From positions 62,001 to 126,000 of the forward strand of contig NZ_FZOK01000007.1 of assembly GCF_900188245.1 (NCBI RefSeq): a stretch of 64,000 nt of DNA, written 5' to 3'. Numbering within the stretch: position 1 is the first letter of the stretch; each line of letters opens with the position of its first letter. Shown piece by piece: positions 51,013 to 60,683 of this stretch. The translations under genes and the position numbers were made by a program. The DNA comes from Belliella buryatensis (lineage in GTDB: Bacteria; Bacteroidota; Bacteroidia; Cytophagales; Cyclobacteriaceae). The notes under the pieces are model-generated. The model saw only the letters and a program-made list of their open reading frames with translations. It was not told where the DNA came from and made no database searches.

Positions 51013-51786
51013 ATGGAAATAATCATCATCTCTCTTACGGCATTCCTGGTAGCCATCCTGACCTTCTTTTCAGGTTTTGGCTTGGGAACGATATTGACTC
51101 CGGTGTTTATGGTTTTCTTTCCAGATGACTTGGCCATTGCCTTGACTGGCGTGGTACATTTTTTCAACAATATCTTCAAACTTTTTTTGGTAGGAAGCAA
51201 TGCCGACAAACAAGTTTTGATCCGGTTTGGAATCCCTGCGGTGATTGCTGCATTTGCGGGTTCATGGGTCTTATTGAATATAACCGATCTGGAACCGCTA
51301 TTCAGTTATGAAATGTTTGGACGGACCTTTATCGTCGAGCCAGTGAAGTTTATCATCTCCATATTACTGATCATTTTTGCTATGATGGATCTGATACCCT
51401 ATTTCCAAAATCTGAAATTCGGAAAAGAAAAACTCCCAATCGGAGGGGCATTGAGCGGATTTTTTGGAGGGCTTTCAGGCAATCAAGGAGCTTTGCGTTC
51501 TGCCTTTCTGATCAAAGCGGGGCTTTCTAAGGAGGCCTTTATCGGAACTGCTGTAGTGGTGTCGACTTTTGTGGATTTTACCAGATTGAGTGTTTACGCG
51601 ACACGCTTTGCCCAAACGGATCTCGGTAACAATACTCAGCTTGTAGCGATTGCTACCTTGTCTGCAATAGCAGGAGCTTATTTGGGGAATAAGCTTTTGA
51701 AAAAAGTGACCTTGAAGTTTTTGCAGGTGACTGTTGCCATCATGTTGATTTTGATCTCTCTTGCTTTGGGGGCAGGGTGGATTTAG
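51013..51786 (+). CDS. TSUP-family permease (TauE/SafE type)
   Basis: 257 residues with about eight membrane segments and the two-fold repeated TSUP fold: FLVAILTFFSGFGLGTILTP near the N-terminus and GGALSGFFGGLSGNQGALRS in the middle. TSUP proteins export or import sulfur-containing organic anions such as sulfite, sulfoacetate or taurine. The substrate here is not clear. It stands alone between a damaged barrel gene and the heme operon and may have its own promoter in the GC-richer upstream stretch. Confidence 0.88.
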   Translation: MEIIIISLTAFLVAILTFFSGFGLGTILTPVFMVFFPDDLAIALTGVVHFFNNIFKLFLVGSNADKQVLIRFGIPAVIAAFAGSWVLLNITDLEPLFSYEMFGRTFIVEPVKFIISILLIIFAMMDLIPYFQNLKFGKEKLPIGGALSGFFGGLSGNQGALRSAFLIKAGLSKEAFIGTAVVVSTFVDFTRLSVYATRFAQTDLGNNTQLVAIATLSAIAGAYLGNKLLKKVTLKFLQVTVAIMLILISLALGAGWI

Positions 51787-51956
51787 ATTTTTTCACGATT
51801 AGGGTTCTCAACGCCTCTTTTTTTTGGCTGGCCATTTATTGATAACATTTGAAATTGAAGATTTAGCCAATTGTTGGCTACTTATTAGATCCGTTCAGTT
51901 ATGTGTAAAAATTTAATTCACTTATAGATATCATAGAAAAAATCAATCAATATTTA

Positions 51957-52014
51957 TTTGGATTTAATCTAAATAATGTGACATTTGTCATGTTATTTTA
52001 AATCAATCTAAATA
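51957..52014 (+). promoter_or_regulatory. Palindromic boxes at the heme operon promoter
   Basis: TTTGGATTTAATCTAAA (51957-51973) has the form of an inverted repeat 8-1-8 with one mismatched pair. AATCAATCTAAATAA ends one base before the hmuT start codon and repeats the right half AATCTAAA. Between them ATGTGACA and TGTCATGT make a looser dyad. The same core, TTAGATT-T-AATCTAA, occurs at the hmuR start. Such dyads fit an iron-responsive regulator of the DtxR/MntR or Fur type. Confidence 0.6.
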
Positions 52015-52015
52015 A

Positions 52016-52870
52016 ATGAAAGCAAAGCTGATTTTATTCTTATTCCTTCTGAGTGCTTGTAGTGCTCCTCAACAAGCAGAAGAAAAGAAGGCCAAACGCA
52101 TCATCACAGCCGGTGGAACAATTACAGAAATTGTCCATGAATTGGGCTTTGGCGATTTTATCATTGCGACGGATATCACTTCTACATATCCTTCTGAGAT
52201 GCAAGATCTCCCGTCAATAGGTTATCGCAACCAAATCAAAGCAGAAGGATTGTTATCCTTATCTCCTGACATAATTTTAGCAGAATCTGGCTACCTTTCT
52301 CCTGATGTGGTAGCCCAGTTGAAGGCAACTGGATTAGAGGTTCATTTTTTTGAAAAGCCTAAGTCGATTGAAGGTACCTTTAAGTTGATTGTAGAGTTAG
52401 CTGAATTTTTAGAAGTACCTGAAAAAGGGGAACAGATCAAGCAATATATCCAAGGAGATTTAGCTGAGCTGGATCAATTTTTAGCAAATAAAAATCAGGA
52501 GAAGAAACCAACAGCACTATTCATAATGGCTAGAGGAGAGGACATGATTTTCGTGGGAGGTGATGACACATTCGCATCTTCTATTATTGAATTAGCTGGA
52601 TTAAGGTCTATCGCTACAGGATTCAAAGATTTTATCCCACTGACTCCAGAGGCACTAGCAAAATTCAATCCCGATTATATACTTCTATTTGACTCAGGTT
52701 TGGCTTCTTTGGGTGGAAAGACTGGACTAAACAAAATTAGAGGGATGGAACAGACCTTAGCTTTTCAACAAGATCAGATTTTAGCATTTGATGGTTTATT
52801 ACTGTCTGGGTTTGGACCGAGAGTGGCTGAAGTTGCAATGGAATTGGCCAAAAATGCTTACCATGATTAA
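52016..52870 (+). CDS. hmuT: Heme-binding periplasmic lipoprotein of an ABC importer
   Basis: 284 residues; lipobox LLSAC with Cys15. Cluster-8 binding-protein fold: RIITAGGTITEIVHELGFGD at the start, LSLSPDIILAESGYLSPDVV in lobe one and FIPLTPEALAKFNPDYILLF in lobe two. This pattern is that of HmuT/ShuT heme carriers. It delivers heme from the outer-membrane receptor to the HmuU/V permease. It opens a six-gene operon, preceded by palindromic boxes. The stop codon overlaps the next start by eight bases (ATGATTAA), giving translational coupling. Confidence 0.94.
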   Translation: MKAKLILFLFLLSACSAPQQAEEKKAKRIITAGGTITEIVHELGFGDFIIATDITSTYPSEMQDLPSIGYRNQIKAEGLLSLSPDIILAESGYLSPDVVAQLKATGLEVHFFEKPKSIEGTFKLIVELAEFLEVPEKGEQIKQYIQGDLAELDQFLANKNQEKKPTALFIMARGEDMIFVGGDDTFASSIIELAGLRSIATGFKDFIPLTPEALAKFNPDYILLFDSGLASLGGKTGLNKIRGMEQTLAFQQDQILAFDGLLLSGFGPRVAEVAMELAKNAYHD

Positions 52871-53936
52871 GACTTTACAAGCCAGTATTCCACACACCAA
52901 GCATAGGGTTCAGAATACAGTCCTTATTTTTCTAGGGTTGATGCTGATTATCCTAGTCTTGCTATCTGCATCGATTGGAGCATACCAAATTCCACTCAAG
53001 TCAGTATTGCCTATTTTATTCAATAGTGTTGGATTGAACATTGGGAATTTTACAGGTGCTGAAGCGAATGTGTTGATGGGAATTCGACTTCCAAGAATCT
53101 TAATGGGGATATTTATTGGAGGAGGATTAGGCTTGGCTGGAGCAGCGTTACAAGGGCTTTTTAGAAATCCATTGGTAGAGCCTGGATTGATAGGAGTTAG
53201 TTCTGGAGGCGCTTTTTTCGCTGTAGTGTTTATAGTGTTTGGTTCAGGTCTATTAAGTATATCTCCATTATTGTCTTTGATAGGTTTACCCTTATTTGCT
53301 TTTTTGGGAGGGCTTTTAGTCACTTTATTGGTTTATAATATTTCGAGTTATTCTGGGAAGACAGATATCTCAGTCTTGATCTTAGCAGGTGTTGCAATCA
53401 ATGCTCTTATGGGAGCATTAATAGGTCTAGTTCTCTTTTATGCAGATGATGCCGCATTGCGAAATTTTACTTTCTGGAGTTTAGGAGATTTAGGAGGGAG
53501 TAATTGGTCCAAGTTGGGAATTGCTAGTGTATTGATTTTGCCAGCATTGGCCATGATCTTAAGATTGTATCCCCAGCTCAATGCCATGGCATTGGGTGAG
53601 CGTGAAGCCTACCACATGGGTGTCAATATCCAATATGTCAAGTATGTGCTGTTTTTGTCTTCTGCTTTGATAGTGGGTACTGCTGTTTCTATGAGTGGTA
53701 CAATTGGGTTTGTCGGATTGGTAGTTCCACACTTGATTAGATTGGGTTTTGGTGCGGATCATAGATTGGTTTTGCCTGGTTCATTTTTGCTTGGGGCTAT
53801 CTTATTGTCAGCAGCAGATTTGTTGGCTAGAAATCTTGTCCGGCCTGCTGAACTCCCAATTGGAATCATCACAGCACTTTTGGGGGCACCATTTTTTATT
53901 TATTTGATTGTCAATTTCAAGAAAGTAAAATACTAA
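52863..53936 (+). CDS. hmuU: Heme ABC transporter permease
   Basis: 357 residues from the ATG at 52863, which overlaps the hmuT stop; the frame is open from 52788 but that would give a much longer overlap. It is a FecCD/BtuC-type inner-membrane protein with about ten helices. Motifs include RLPRILMGIFIGGGLGLAGA, GLFRNPLVEPGLIGVSSGG, and SGTIGFVGLVVPHLIRLGFG, the coupling helix for the ATPase. It passes heme into the cytoplasm. The ATPase gene starts two bases after its stop. Confidence 0.95.
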   Translation: MIKTLQASIPHTKHRVQNTVLIFLGLMLIILVLLSASIGAYQIPLKSVLPILFNSVGLNIGNFTGAEANVLMGIRLPRILMGIFIGGGLGLAGAALQGLFRNPLVEPGLIGVSSGGAFFAVVFIVFGSGLLSISPLLSLIGLPLFAFLGGLLVTLLVYNISSYSGKTDISVLILAGVAINALMGALIGLVLFYADDAALRNFTFWSLGDLGGSNWSKLGIASVLILPALAMILRLYPQLNAMALGEREAYHMGVNIQYVKYVLFLSSALIVGTAVSMSGTIGFVGLVVPHLIRLGFGADHRLVLPGSFLLGAILLSAADLLARNLVRPAELPIGIITALLGAPFFIYLIVNFKKVKY

Positions 53937-53937
53937 C

Positions 53938-54741
53938 ATGCTACAAGGGAAAAACATACACTTCTGCATCAGTGATAAGCCTATCATCGGCGATATAGAT
54001 ATCAAGTTGGAGCCGGGAAAATTCACGGCGATCATAGGCCCGAATGGAGCAGGGAAATCCACACTATTTAAAATACTCTCAGGAGATGTAGGCTGTAGTA
54101 GAGGCGAGGTTTTATATAACGGCAAGTCTATAAAGACCTATTCGAGTCAACAGCTCGCTAGAATTCGTGCAGTAATGCCACAGCATAGTTCTGTTTCATT
54201 CCCTTTTTCAGCTTGGGAGGTATTAGAATTAGGCACGCTCAATGCCCCGAGTGAAATTGGACAAGAGGAAATCACTGAGGTCATGCAAAAACTTCAAATA
54301 TGGCATCTTCGAGACCGATCTTACAATTTACTTTCAGGTGGAGAAAAGCAACGAGTACAATTGGGGAGAGTTTTGATACAAATTTGGAAAAAGCAGGCAT
54401 TTCCAAGATTTCTCCTTTTAGATGAGCCAATTTCTAGCATGGACGTCTCTTTACAACATTTGGTGTTGGACTTACTCAATGACCTCAAGAAAAGAAACAT
54501 TGGCGTGCTCTCTGTGCTACATGACTTGAGTTTGGTGGGCAATTATGCAGATCAAGTGATCATGATGAAAGATGGTGATGTAGCTTTTCAAGGAGAAGTT
54601 TCAATGGTCTTTACCAGTCCAAACCTTGAATACTTGTTTGACTATCCGATAAAAGTAAAGAAATATGATGATGGTTTGGGTTTGTTGGTTCACAGCCTAC
54701 CTCTTCATCATATCAATCACAGATTAATACAAGCACAATAA
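53938..54741 (+). CDS. hmuV: Heme ABC transporter ATP-binding protein
   Basis: 267 residues with Walker A GPNGAGKST, the Q-loop region VMPQHSSVSFPFSAWEVLELG which is typical of HmuV, the signature LLSGGEKQRVQLGR, Walker B FLLLDEPISSMD and switch His in SVLHDLSLVG. It powers heme entry with HmuU. Its gene starts two bases after the hmuU stop and is followed by hmuS after six bases, so the unit is compact. The protein is complete. Confidence 0.95.
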   Translation: MLQGKNIHFCISDKPIIGDIDIKLEPGKFTAIIGPNGAGKSTLFKILSGDVGCSRGEVLYNGKSIKTYSSQQLARIRAVMPQHSSVSFPFSAWEVLELGTLNAPSEIGQEEITEVMQKLQIWHLRDRSYNLLSGGEKQRVQLGRVLIQIWKKQAFPRFLLLDEPISSMDVSLQHLVLDLLNDLKKRNIGVLSVLHDLSLVGNYADQVIMMKDGDVAFQGEVSMVFTSPNLEYLFDYPIKVKKYDDGLGLLVHSLPLHHINHRLIQAQ

Positions 54742-54747
54742 TAAATT

Positions 54748-55791
54748 ATGGAAACGACAACTTTGAATCAGGAAACTGCGCTTAAAAGCGCTTGGGAAAA
54801 ATTGAAGACTGAGCAGCCAAATCTTAGAATAAGAGATGCAGCGGAAGTATTGGGTGTATCAGAAGCAGAATTGCTTGCTACTCAAGTTGGAGATTCAGTC
54901 ATACGCTTGAATCCTGAGTGGACTTCACTCCTTGTAGAATTCAAAAAACTAGGTAAAGTCATGTCGCTTTGCAGAAGTAATGGCTGTGTATTGGAGCATA
55001 AGGGGAATTTTCAAAAAATCAATATTGAAGGAAATGCTCCGCATCTAATTGCAACGGTAATTGGACCAATAGAACAGCGTATTTTCTTCTCTGCATGGAA
55101 ATTTGGATTTGCTGTAGTCAATGAGACTCCAAGGGGAACGATGAGAAGTTTTCAGTTTTTTGATAAAGAAGGAATGGCCATTTTGAAAGTGTACCTTCAA
55201 GAGGAGTCTAAAGTTGATGTTTTCCAGGAGCTAATCGATCAATATAAATCAGCTGATCAAGATGCTAACTTGGACATTGAAAACTTTGTAAAGCCTATCT
55301 ATGCTGAGCATATCGATATGGACGCATTTACCAAAGATTGGGAAAACATGGAGGATACGCACGATTTCTTTGGAATGTTGAGAAAATATAAAGTTCATAG
55401 ACTGGACGCTGTCAAGTGGATTGATAATAAGTGGGCCTACGAAGTAGATCGTTTGTCTGCAAGGAAAATAGTAGAAACAGCCTCTGCTGAGCAAATGCCG
55501 ATTATGATTTTTGCTGGTAACAAAGGCAACATACAGATCCATCAAGGAAAAATAAGGACTATAAGGCAAATGGGGAATTGGCTCAATGTGCTAGATCCGC
55601 AATTCAATATGCACCTCAATGAAGACCAGATTGCCCATGCTTTTGTAGTTCATAAGCAAACAACCGATGGCTTGGTTTCTTCACTTGAATTATTTGATCA
55701 AGGTGGTGAAATGATCGCTCAGTTTTTTGGGTTGAGAAAGCCCGGAATTCCTCAACTCACAGCATGGAAAAATCTAATAGATAGCCTTTAA
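54748..55791 (+). CDS. hmuS: Hemin-degrading factor HmuS/HemS
   Basis: 347 residues with the duplicated HemS/ChuX fold, one repeat at about 20-170 and the other at about 195-345. DTHDFFGMLRKYKVHRLDA contains the conserved heme-ligand His and the FFxxLRK signature, and the end FFGLRKPGIPQLTAWKNLI is the family tail. These cytoplasmic proteins accept incoming heme and, in several bacteria, break the ring to release iron. Encoded right after the transporter ATPase, it completes the path from import to iron. A stable hairpin follows before hmuR. Confidence 0.95.
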   Translation: METTTLNQETALKSAWEKLKTEQPNLRIRDAAEVLGVSEAELLATQVGDSVIRLNPEWTSLLVEFKKLGKVMSLCRSNGCVLEHKGNFQKINIEGNAPHLIATVIGPIEQRIFFSAWKFGFAVVNETPRGTMRSFQFFDKEGMAILKVYLQEESKVDVFQELIDQYKSADQDANLDIENFVKPIYAEHIDMDAFTKDWENMEDTHDFFGMLRKYKVHRLDAVKWIDNKWAYEVDRLSARKIVETASAEQMPIMIFAGNKGNIQIHQGKIRTIRQMGNWLNVLDPQFNMHLNEDQIAHAFVVHKQTTDGLVSSLELFDQGGEMIAQFFGLRKPGIPQLTAWKNLIDSL

Positions 55792-55801
55792 ATCAATAAA
55801 A

Positions 55802-55822
55802 GCCGGGAGCATAATTCCCGGC
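55802..55822. other. Intercistronic hairpin between hmuS and hmuR
   Basis: GCCGGGA (55802-55808) and TCCCGGC (55816-55822) form a perfect 7-bp GC-rich stem with a 7-nt loop. On the plus strand it is followed by AAAAAAATTTT rather than a clean T run, so it may stabilise the 3' end of the upstream message or weaken transcription into hmuR. Confidence 0.6.
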
Positions 55823-55838
55823 AAAAAAATTTTCCAGT

Positions 55839-58142
55839 ATGATTAGATTTAATCTAAATAAAATTAAACTGATCTTTTTATTATTACTCTCAGAAATTTC
55901 CTTGGCAGCTCCCTTCGATGCTGAAAAAAGGATATTGGACACCAATGGGAATATAATACCTCATGCCCTTGTCAAACTTGAGGGGCAAAAGGCAATGCTT
56001 GTTGATGAACTAGGTAAAATACCTCAAGGCAATAAGACAGAAAAAGTGACTGTCTTTGCGATGGGTTTCGAAAGTTTGCAATTGAGTTGGGAGGAGTGGG
56101 TCAGTAGAGAAGAAATCATCTTGCAAGAGAAATCAGGGAATCTTCAAGAGGTAGTGGTATCTGCGACGAGAACAGAGCGAAGTGTAGAGCAACTGCCAAT
56201 GCCCGTGACAGTATTGAGTAGTAAGCAGGTTCAAGAGACGGGAGGTATTCGATTGTCTGAAATTCTTAGGGAGCAAACAGGGCTTCAGATCACATCTAAT
56301 CATGGTTCTGGTCTTCAAATGCAAGGTATGGATTCGGATTACATTTTGATCCTATTAGACGGTGAACCTTTGATTGGGAGAACGGCAGGGACCTTTGATT
56401 TGGATAGAATTTCTGTTTCTAATATAGATCGCATTGAGATTCTGCGAGGCCCATCCAGCGCCATCTATGGAAGTGAAGCCATGGGAGGAGTGATCAATAT
56501 CATCACCAAGTCATACCAAAATCAATCAAATTTGAATCTTGGATTGAGGCATAGGTCTTTCAATTCTTGGAATCCATATTTAGAAATGGGACTGGGAAAT
56601 AGAAAATGGAATACACAGCTATTCTTAGATCATTTTCAGACTGATGGTTTTGACCTTAGACCAGAGGTAGTAGGCCAAACACAAAATCCATATCGAGCCT
56701 CCACTGCTCAATTGAAAGTATCTGGTGAGCTTTCTGAAAAATTCAAAGTTAGCCTTTTTGGGAGGGCATATCAGGAAGTATCAGATGGCATACTAGAGAC
56801 AGGTAGCGCAGCGGGTGCACAACTTCTGGATCTAGGTAATCAGAGGAGAGATATCAATTTCAATCCTACTTTGAGATTCAAACCTAATGCTGATTGGACG
56901 ATCACCTTGAGAGGCATGAGTTCGTGGTTTGGTACCCGATCAGAGACAAACTTTAGAAGCAATGGAGAAGCCTTTGATTTTCAGGAGTTCAATCAGTTTT
57001 TTCATAGAACTGAATTGCAGACAGATTTCATGGCCAATTCTAAAAACCTGATCACATTAGGACTCGGACAGGTGATTGAAACCGTAGAGGCTACTAGATA
57101 TGATGCGCTCAATAGATTTGATGCCGGATATTTTTTCCTACAGCATCTCTGGGATCCTACACCAAAGACCAATATTGTCACAGGACTTAGAGCTGATTTT
57201 CATAGTCAATTTGGCAATAGGTTAAGCCCAAAAATATCTGGCCAATATCAAATTTCTGAAAAATTGAGTTGGCAAGCTTCCATTGGAGCTGGCTTCAAGG
57301 CTCCTGATTTCAGACAATTGCTATTGAACTTCAATAATGCAGCTGCTGGATACTATGTGTTTGGGGCAAACCTAGCTGCCGATGGAATTGCTAGGCTTCA
57401 AGAGCAAGGACTTATTGCGCAAGTATTGATCAATCCCGAGACCATTGGGCAATTGAATGCTGAAACCTCTAGAGCAATCAATACAGGTTTTCGATGGAAG
57501 CCTACTAGCAAAACCCAAATTCACGTCAATGCTTACCGAAACGCCATCAACAACCTGATAGAAACAGCACCAATCGCACAATTGGTCACAGGCCAAAATG
57601 CCTTTTCCTATTTCAACATCAGAAGTGTGATTACACAAGGGGTAGAGATGGATGTTCAAGTGAAGCTACTCGAAAACCTATCCTTGAGTGCAGGTTACGC
57701 ATTTTTAGATGCCAGGGACTTGGATGTAATAGATCGAATTGACAACGGGGAAATATTCAAGAGAAATGCGCAGAACCAAACGCGAAGAGTCACACGAGCG
57801 GACTATGGTGGGCTTTTCAATAGAAGTCGTCATAGCGGGAATTTCAAGGTGAATTACCGAGAAAACTACAGCGGTGTAGACTTAGCATTTAGAGCTATCT
57901 ACCGAGGTCGATTTGGCTTCGGGGATATTAATGGGAATTTGATTTTGGATGATGATCGAGAGTATGCTCCTGCTTGGGTAAGCTATAACTTGACAGCGTC
58001 CAAGACTTTTGAAAAAGGTCTTTTCTTGGAAGTTGGTGGAACTAATCTACTCAATACAGCTACTCCAGCACAACCAAATAACCCAGGGAGAGTGCTTTTC
58101 ATAGGAATGAAAATACCAATACTTAAACTTATAAACAGATAA
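55839..58142 (+). CDS. hmuR: TonB-dependent heme receptor
   Basis: 767 residues: a signal peptide (LIFLLLLSEISLAAP), a reduced carboxypeptidase-like domain, then a plug (VVVSATRTERSVEQLPMPVT, the TonB-box-like start, and LRGPSSAIYGSEAMGGVINI) and a barrel ending in a Lys/Ile-rich strand. VVSATRTERS and IEILRGPSSAIYGSEAMGG are typical of heme and siderophore receptors. Position between hmuS and an HmuY-like gene makes heme the likely substrate. The start codon is followed by codons that form a perfect palindrome (55843-55857), so a regulator could bind there. Confidence 0.93.
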   Translation: MIRFNLNKIKLIFLLLLSEISLAAPFDAEKRILDTNGNIIPHALVKLEGQKAMLVDELGKIPQGNKTEKVTVFAMGFESLQLSWEEWVSREEIILQEKSGNLQEVVVSATRTERSVEQLPMPVTVLSSKQVQETGGIRLSEILREQTGLQITSNHGSGLQMQGMDSDYILILLDGEPLIGRTAGTFDLDRISVSNIDRIEILRGPSSAIYGSEAMGGVINIITKSYQNQSNLNLGLRHRSFNSWNPYLEMGLGNRKWNTQLFLDHFQTDGFDLRPEVVGQTQNPYRASTAQLKVSGELSEKFKVSLFGRAYQEVSDGILETGSAAGAQLLDLGNQRRDINFNPTLRFKPNADWTITLRGMSSWFGTRSETNFRSNGEAFDFQEFNQFFHRTELQTDFMANSKNLITLGLGQVIETVEATRYDALNRFDAGYFFLQHLWDPTPKTNIVTGLRADFHSQFGNRLSPKISGQYQISEKLSWQASIGAGFKAPDFRQLLLNFNNAAAGYYVFGANLAADGIARLQEQGLIAQVLINPETIGQLNAETSRAINTGFRWKPTSKTQIHVNAYRNAINNLIETAPIAQLVTGQNAFSYFNIRSVITQGVEMDVQVKLLENLSLSAGYAFLDARDLDVIDRIDNGEIFKRNAQNQTRRVTRADYGGLFNRSRHSGNFKVNYRENYSGVDLAFRAIYRGRFGFGDINGNLILDDDREYAPAWVSYNLTASKTFEKGLFLEVGGTNLLNTATPAQPNNPGRVLFIGMKIPILKLINR
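55843..55857. promoter_or_regulatory. Palindromic box at the hmuR start
   Basis: TTAGATT-T-AATCTAA is a perfect 7-1-7 inverted repeat lying in codons 2-7 of hmuR. It matches the box before hmuT (51957-51973). A second, iron-dependent control point inside the operon is suggested. Confidence 0.6.
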
Positions 58143-58147
58143 TTCAA

Positions 58148-58756
58148 ATGAACACTATCCAAAAACTAATCTTTGCAAGCTTTATTGCAGCATTCTTGAT
58201 CTCTTGTGACAATGCTGAAGAATTAGCACCATTGACCCCCTTGGAGGTGACGCTGGTAGAAGACCTAGCTGCACCAAATGACGAAATTGACAGAAATACA
58301 GGTGAAGTAATACAGGCACGCTCATTCCAGTATTTCAGTTTAGAGCTCAATGAATTAGTGGAAGAAAACGAGGACTGGGATATTGCTTTCAAAGGAACCA
58401 CGATTCGGGTCAATAACTCTAAAAATGTAACAGCGGCGGTTGTAAATGGAGTATTTGAAGAAATTACCGAAGTTCCTGCTTCTGCCACATTCAATACAGA
58501 TTCTGCAAACAGTTTTGCGATCCCTACAGGAAGTGGGAATGGTTGGTACAATTACAATTCTGCAACTTTCACCGTTACCCCAATTCCTGGAAGGGTGATT
58601 TTGGTAAAGACAGCAGCTGACAATTATGTTAAGATTGAAATTCTGAGTTACTACCGAGGAAATCCACCTGTAGAGCAAATCGATCCAAGAACAACCCCTA
58701 GTGGATACTACACTTTCCAGTATGTACTTCAGTCAAATGGTACATCCAAGTTTTAA
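58148..58756 (+). CDS. hmuY: HmuY-family heme-binding lipoprotein
   Basis: 202 residues with a lipoprotein signal (FLISC, Cys20). The mature protein is all beta and matches the HmuY family: RSFQYFSLELNELVEENEDWDIAFKGTTIRVNN, read here in pieces of the family pattern, and SGYYTFQYVLQSNGTSKF at the end. HmuY proteins of Bacteroidota take heme from host or environmental hemoproteins at the cell surface and pass it to HmuR. The gene begins five bases after the hmuR stop codon and closes the operon with a terminator. Heme-ligand residues (His or Met pairs in characterised members) are not obvious here. Confidence 0.87.
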   Translation: MNTIQKLIFASFIAAFLISCDNAEELAPLTPLEVTLVEDLAAPNDEIDRNTGEVIQARSFQYFSLELNELVEENEDWDIAFKGTTIRVNNSKNVTAAVVNGVFEEITEVPASATFNTDSANSFAIPTGSGNGWYNYNSATFTVTPIPGRVILVKTAADNYVKIEILSYYRGNPPVEQIDPRTTPSGYYTFQYVLQSNGTSKF

Positions 58757-58825
58757 ATTGTCAAAATAGGGTAATCAAACAATGCTATCAGTCATCTTAT
58801 AATGTATGGTTTTTTGATTCTTAGA

Positions 58826-58853
58826 AAGGAAGCTTGTTAGAGCTTCTTTTTTT
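58826..58853 (+). terminator. Terminator of the heme operon
   Basis: GAAGCT (58829-58834) and AGCTTC (58841-58846) pair across a 6-nt loop and are followed by seven T residues. Confidence 0.8.
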
Positions 58854-58957
58854 ATTTTGTATTGATCGATGCTTTTCTTTTTGATTCAAATAGATCGGAA
58901 ATCAAAATTATTCAGAAGGCTTACCAAAATAGCCAAGCAGTTTAGTAATTTAGCCAC

Positions 58958-60682
58958 ATGGAGTACAACTGGAAGATCAGAGAGAAAGCAGAAGAGGGGA
59001 GTGTGACAACTCTTAGTAAAGAGATCAATGTCAACACAACCTTAGCCAATATGTTGGTCAACCGAGCTATCAATACTTTTCAAAAGGCTAAGGATTACTT
59101 TAGACCTGATTTGGATAAGTTGCATGACCCATTTTTGATGCAGGATATGGATAAAGCCATCGATAGACTAATCCAAGCTATTCAGGGAGAAGAAAAGATT
59201 CTTATCTATGGGGATTATGATGTGGATGGGACTACCTCGGTGGCCTTGGTCTATGGCTACTTGAGCCAATTTTATCAACATTTGGAATTTTATATTCCTG
59301 ATAGATACAAGGAAGGTTATGGTATTTCTGAAAAGGGTGTTCGCTATGCTGCAAGCAATAATTTCAAATTGGTGATTTCTCTGGATTGTGGTATCAAGGC
59401 CATAGAAAAAGTAAAATTGGGGAAAGAACTCGGTGTGGATTTTATCATCTGTGATCATCATACACCAGGTGAGGAGCTACCACCAGCAGTAGCTATTCTG
59501 GATCCTAAAAGGAAAGACTGTAACTATCCCTACAAAGAGTTAAGTGGTTGTGGTGTGGGGTTCAAGCTGGTTCAAGCCTATGCGCAGCACACAGGCAGAG
59601 ATGCGGCTATAGTGATGTCCTATTTGGACTTATTAGCTATCAGTATTGCAGCGGATATTGTACCAATCACTGGAGAGAATAGGATTCTAGCATTTTATGG
59701 AATCGAAAGACTCAATAATAATCCAAGACCAGGAATCAAGGCTTTGATTTTGAAAAGTAAGATTGAGAAAGAAATAGAGATTTCTGATATAGTTTTCAAA
59801 ATTGGCCCTAGAATCAATGCTTCTGGACGTCTAGAGCATGCAAAGGCGTCCGTAGAATTGTTGATAGCCAAAGATCTCGATGATGCTTTGAGACAAGCAG
59901 AAGCTGTAGATACTGTCAATGCTGCTAGGAAAAACTTCGATGAAAACATTACCAAGGAAGCCTTGCTGATGATTGAAGAGCGGAATGCCATAAGAGAGAT
60001 GAAATCCACAGTCTTATTTAAAGAAGACTGGCATAAAGGGGTTATTGGTATTGTAGCCTCAAGATGTATAGAAAAATATTATCGACCCACTATCATCCTC
60101 ACTGAGTCAAATAATAAAGCTACAGGTTCCGCTAGATCAGTGTATGATTTTGATATTTATGAGGCCATTAGTGAATGTAGTGATCTGCTGGAGCAGTTTG
60201 GTGGTCATAAGTATGCCGCTGGCTTGACCATGTCAGTGGATAAAGTGGTAGCTTTTCAAGAAAAGTTTGAGGCAGTCGTAAGTTCGAGGATCCAAGATGT
60301 CCACATGATGCCTGTCTTGGAAGTGGACGATGAGATTCTTTTGGATCAGATCAATTACAAGTTTTACAATATTCTAAAACAGATGGCGCCATTTGGCCCT
60401 GGGAACCCTGAGCCGATCTTTTATGCGAATCAAGTTTATGCAGAAGATGTGAGGATACTCAAAGACAAGCACCTTCGTTTCAATGTAGTACAGGATGGTC
60501 AGGTAACAAGGCCAGTATGTATAGCTTTTGGGATGGCTGATCGGACTAAATATGAAGATGAGATCGTTTATAAAATGCTAAAAAGAAAAATGCGGTTTGA
60601 TTTAGCTTTTGAAATAAGAGAAAATACCTTCCGCAATAATAGTAGCTTGCAACTGTACATCAAAGACATCAAATTCGATTGA
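58958..60682 (+). CDS. recJ: Single-stranded-DNA-specific exonuclease RecJ
   Basis: 574 residues, the RecJ core of a DHH/DHHA1 enzyme plus the OB-fold region. It degrades single-stranded DNA 5' to 3' in recombination and mismatch repair. Motifs: [11 protein letters not shown] (motif I), [20 protein letters not shown] (DHH), [14 protein letters not shown], and [16 protein letters not shown] (DHHA1 GGH). The next gene, lptB, starts two bases after its stop. Nothing is missing in the catalytic part. Confidence 0.96.
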   Translation: MEYNWKIREKAEEGSVTTLSKEINVNTTLANMLVNRAINTFQKAKDYFRPDLDKLHDPFLMQDMDKAIDRLIQAIQGEEKILIYGDYDVDGTTSVALVYGYLSQFYQHLEFYIPDRYKEGYGISEKGVRYAASNNFKLVISLDCGIKAIEKVKLGKELGVDFIICDHHTPGEELPPAVAILDPKRKDCNYPYKELSGCGVGFKLVQAYAQHTGRDAAIVMSYLDLLAISIAADIVPITGENRILAFYGIERLNNNPRPGIKALILKSKIEKEIEISDIVFKIGPRINASGRLEHAKASVELLIAKDLDDALRQAEAVDTVNAARKNFDENITKEALLMIEERNAIREMKSTVLFKEDWHKGVIGIVASRCIEKYYRPTIILTESNNKATGSARSVYDFDIYEAISECSDLLEQFGGHKYAAGLTMSVDKVVAFQEKFEAVVSSRIQDVHMMPVLEVDDEILLDQINYKFYNILKQMAPFGPGNPEPIFYANQVYAEDVRILKDKHLRFNVVQDGQVTRPVCIAFGMADRTKYEDEIVYKMLKRKMRFDLAFEIRENTFRNNSSLQLYIKDIKFD

Positions 60683-60683
60683 T

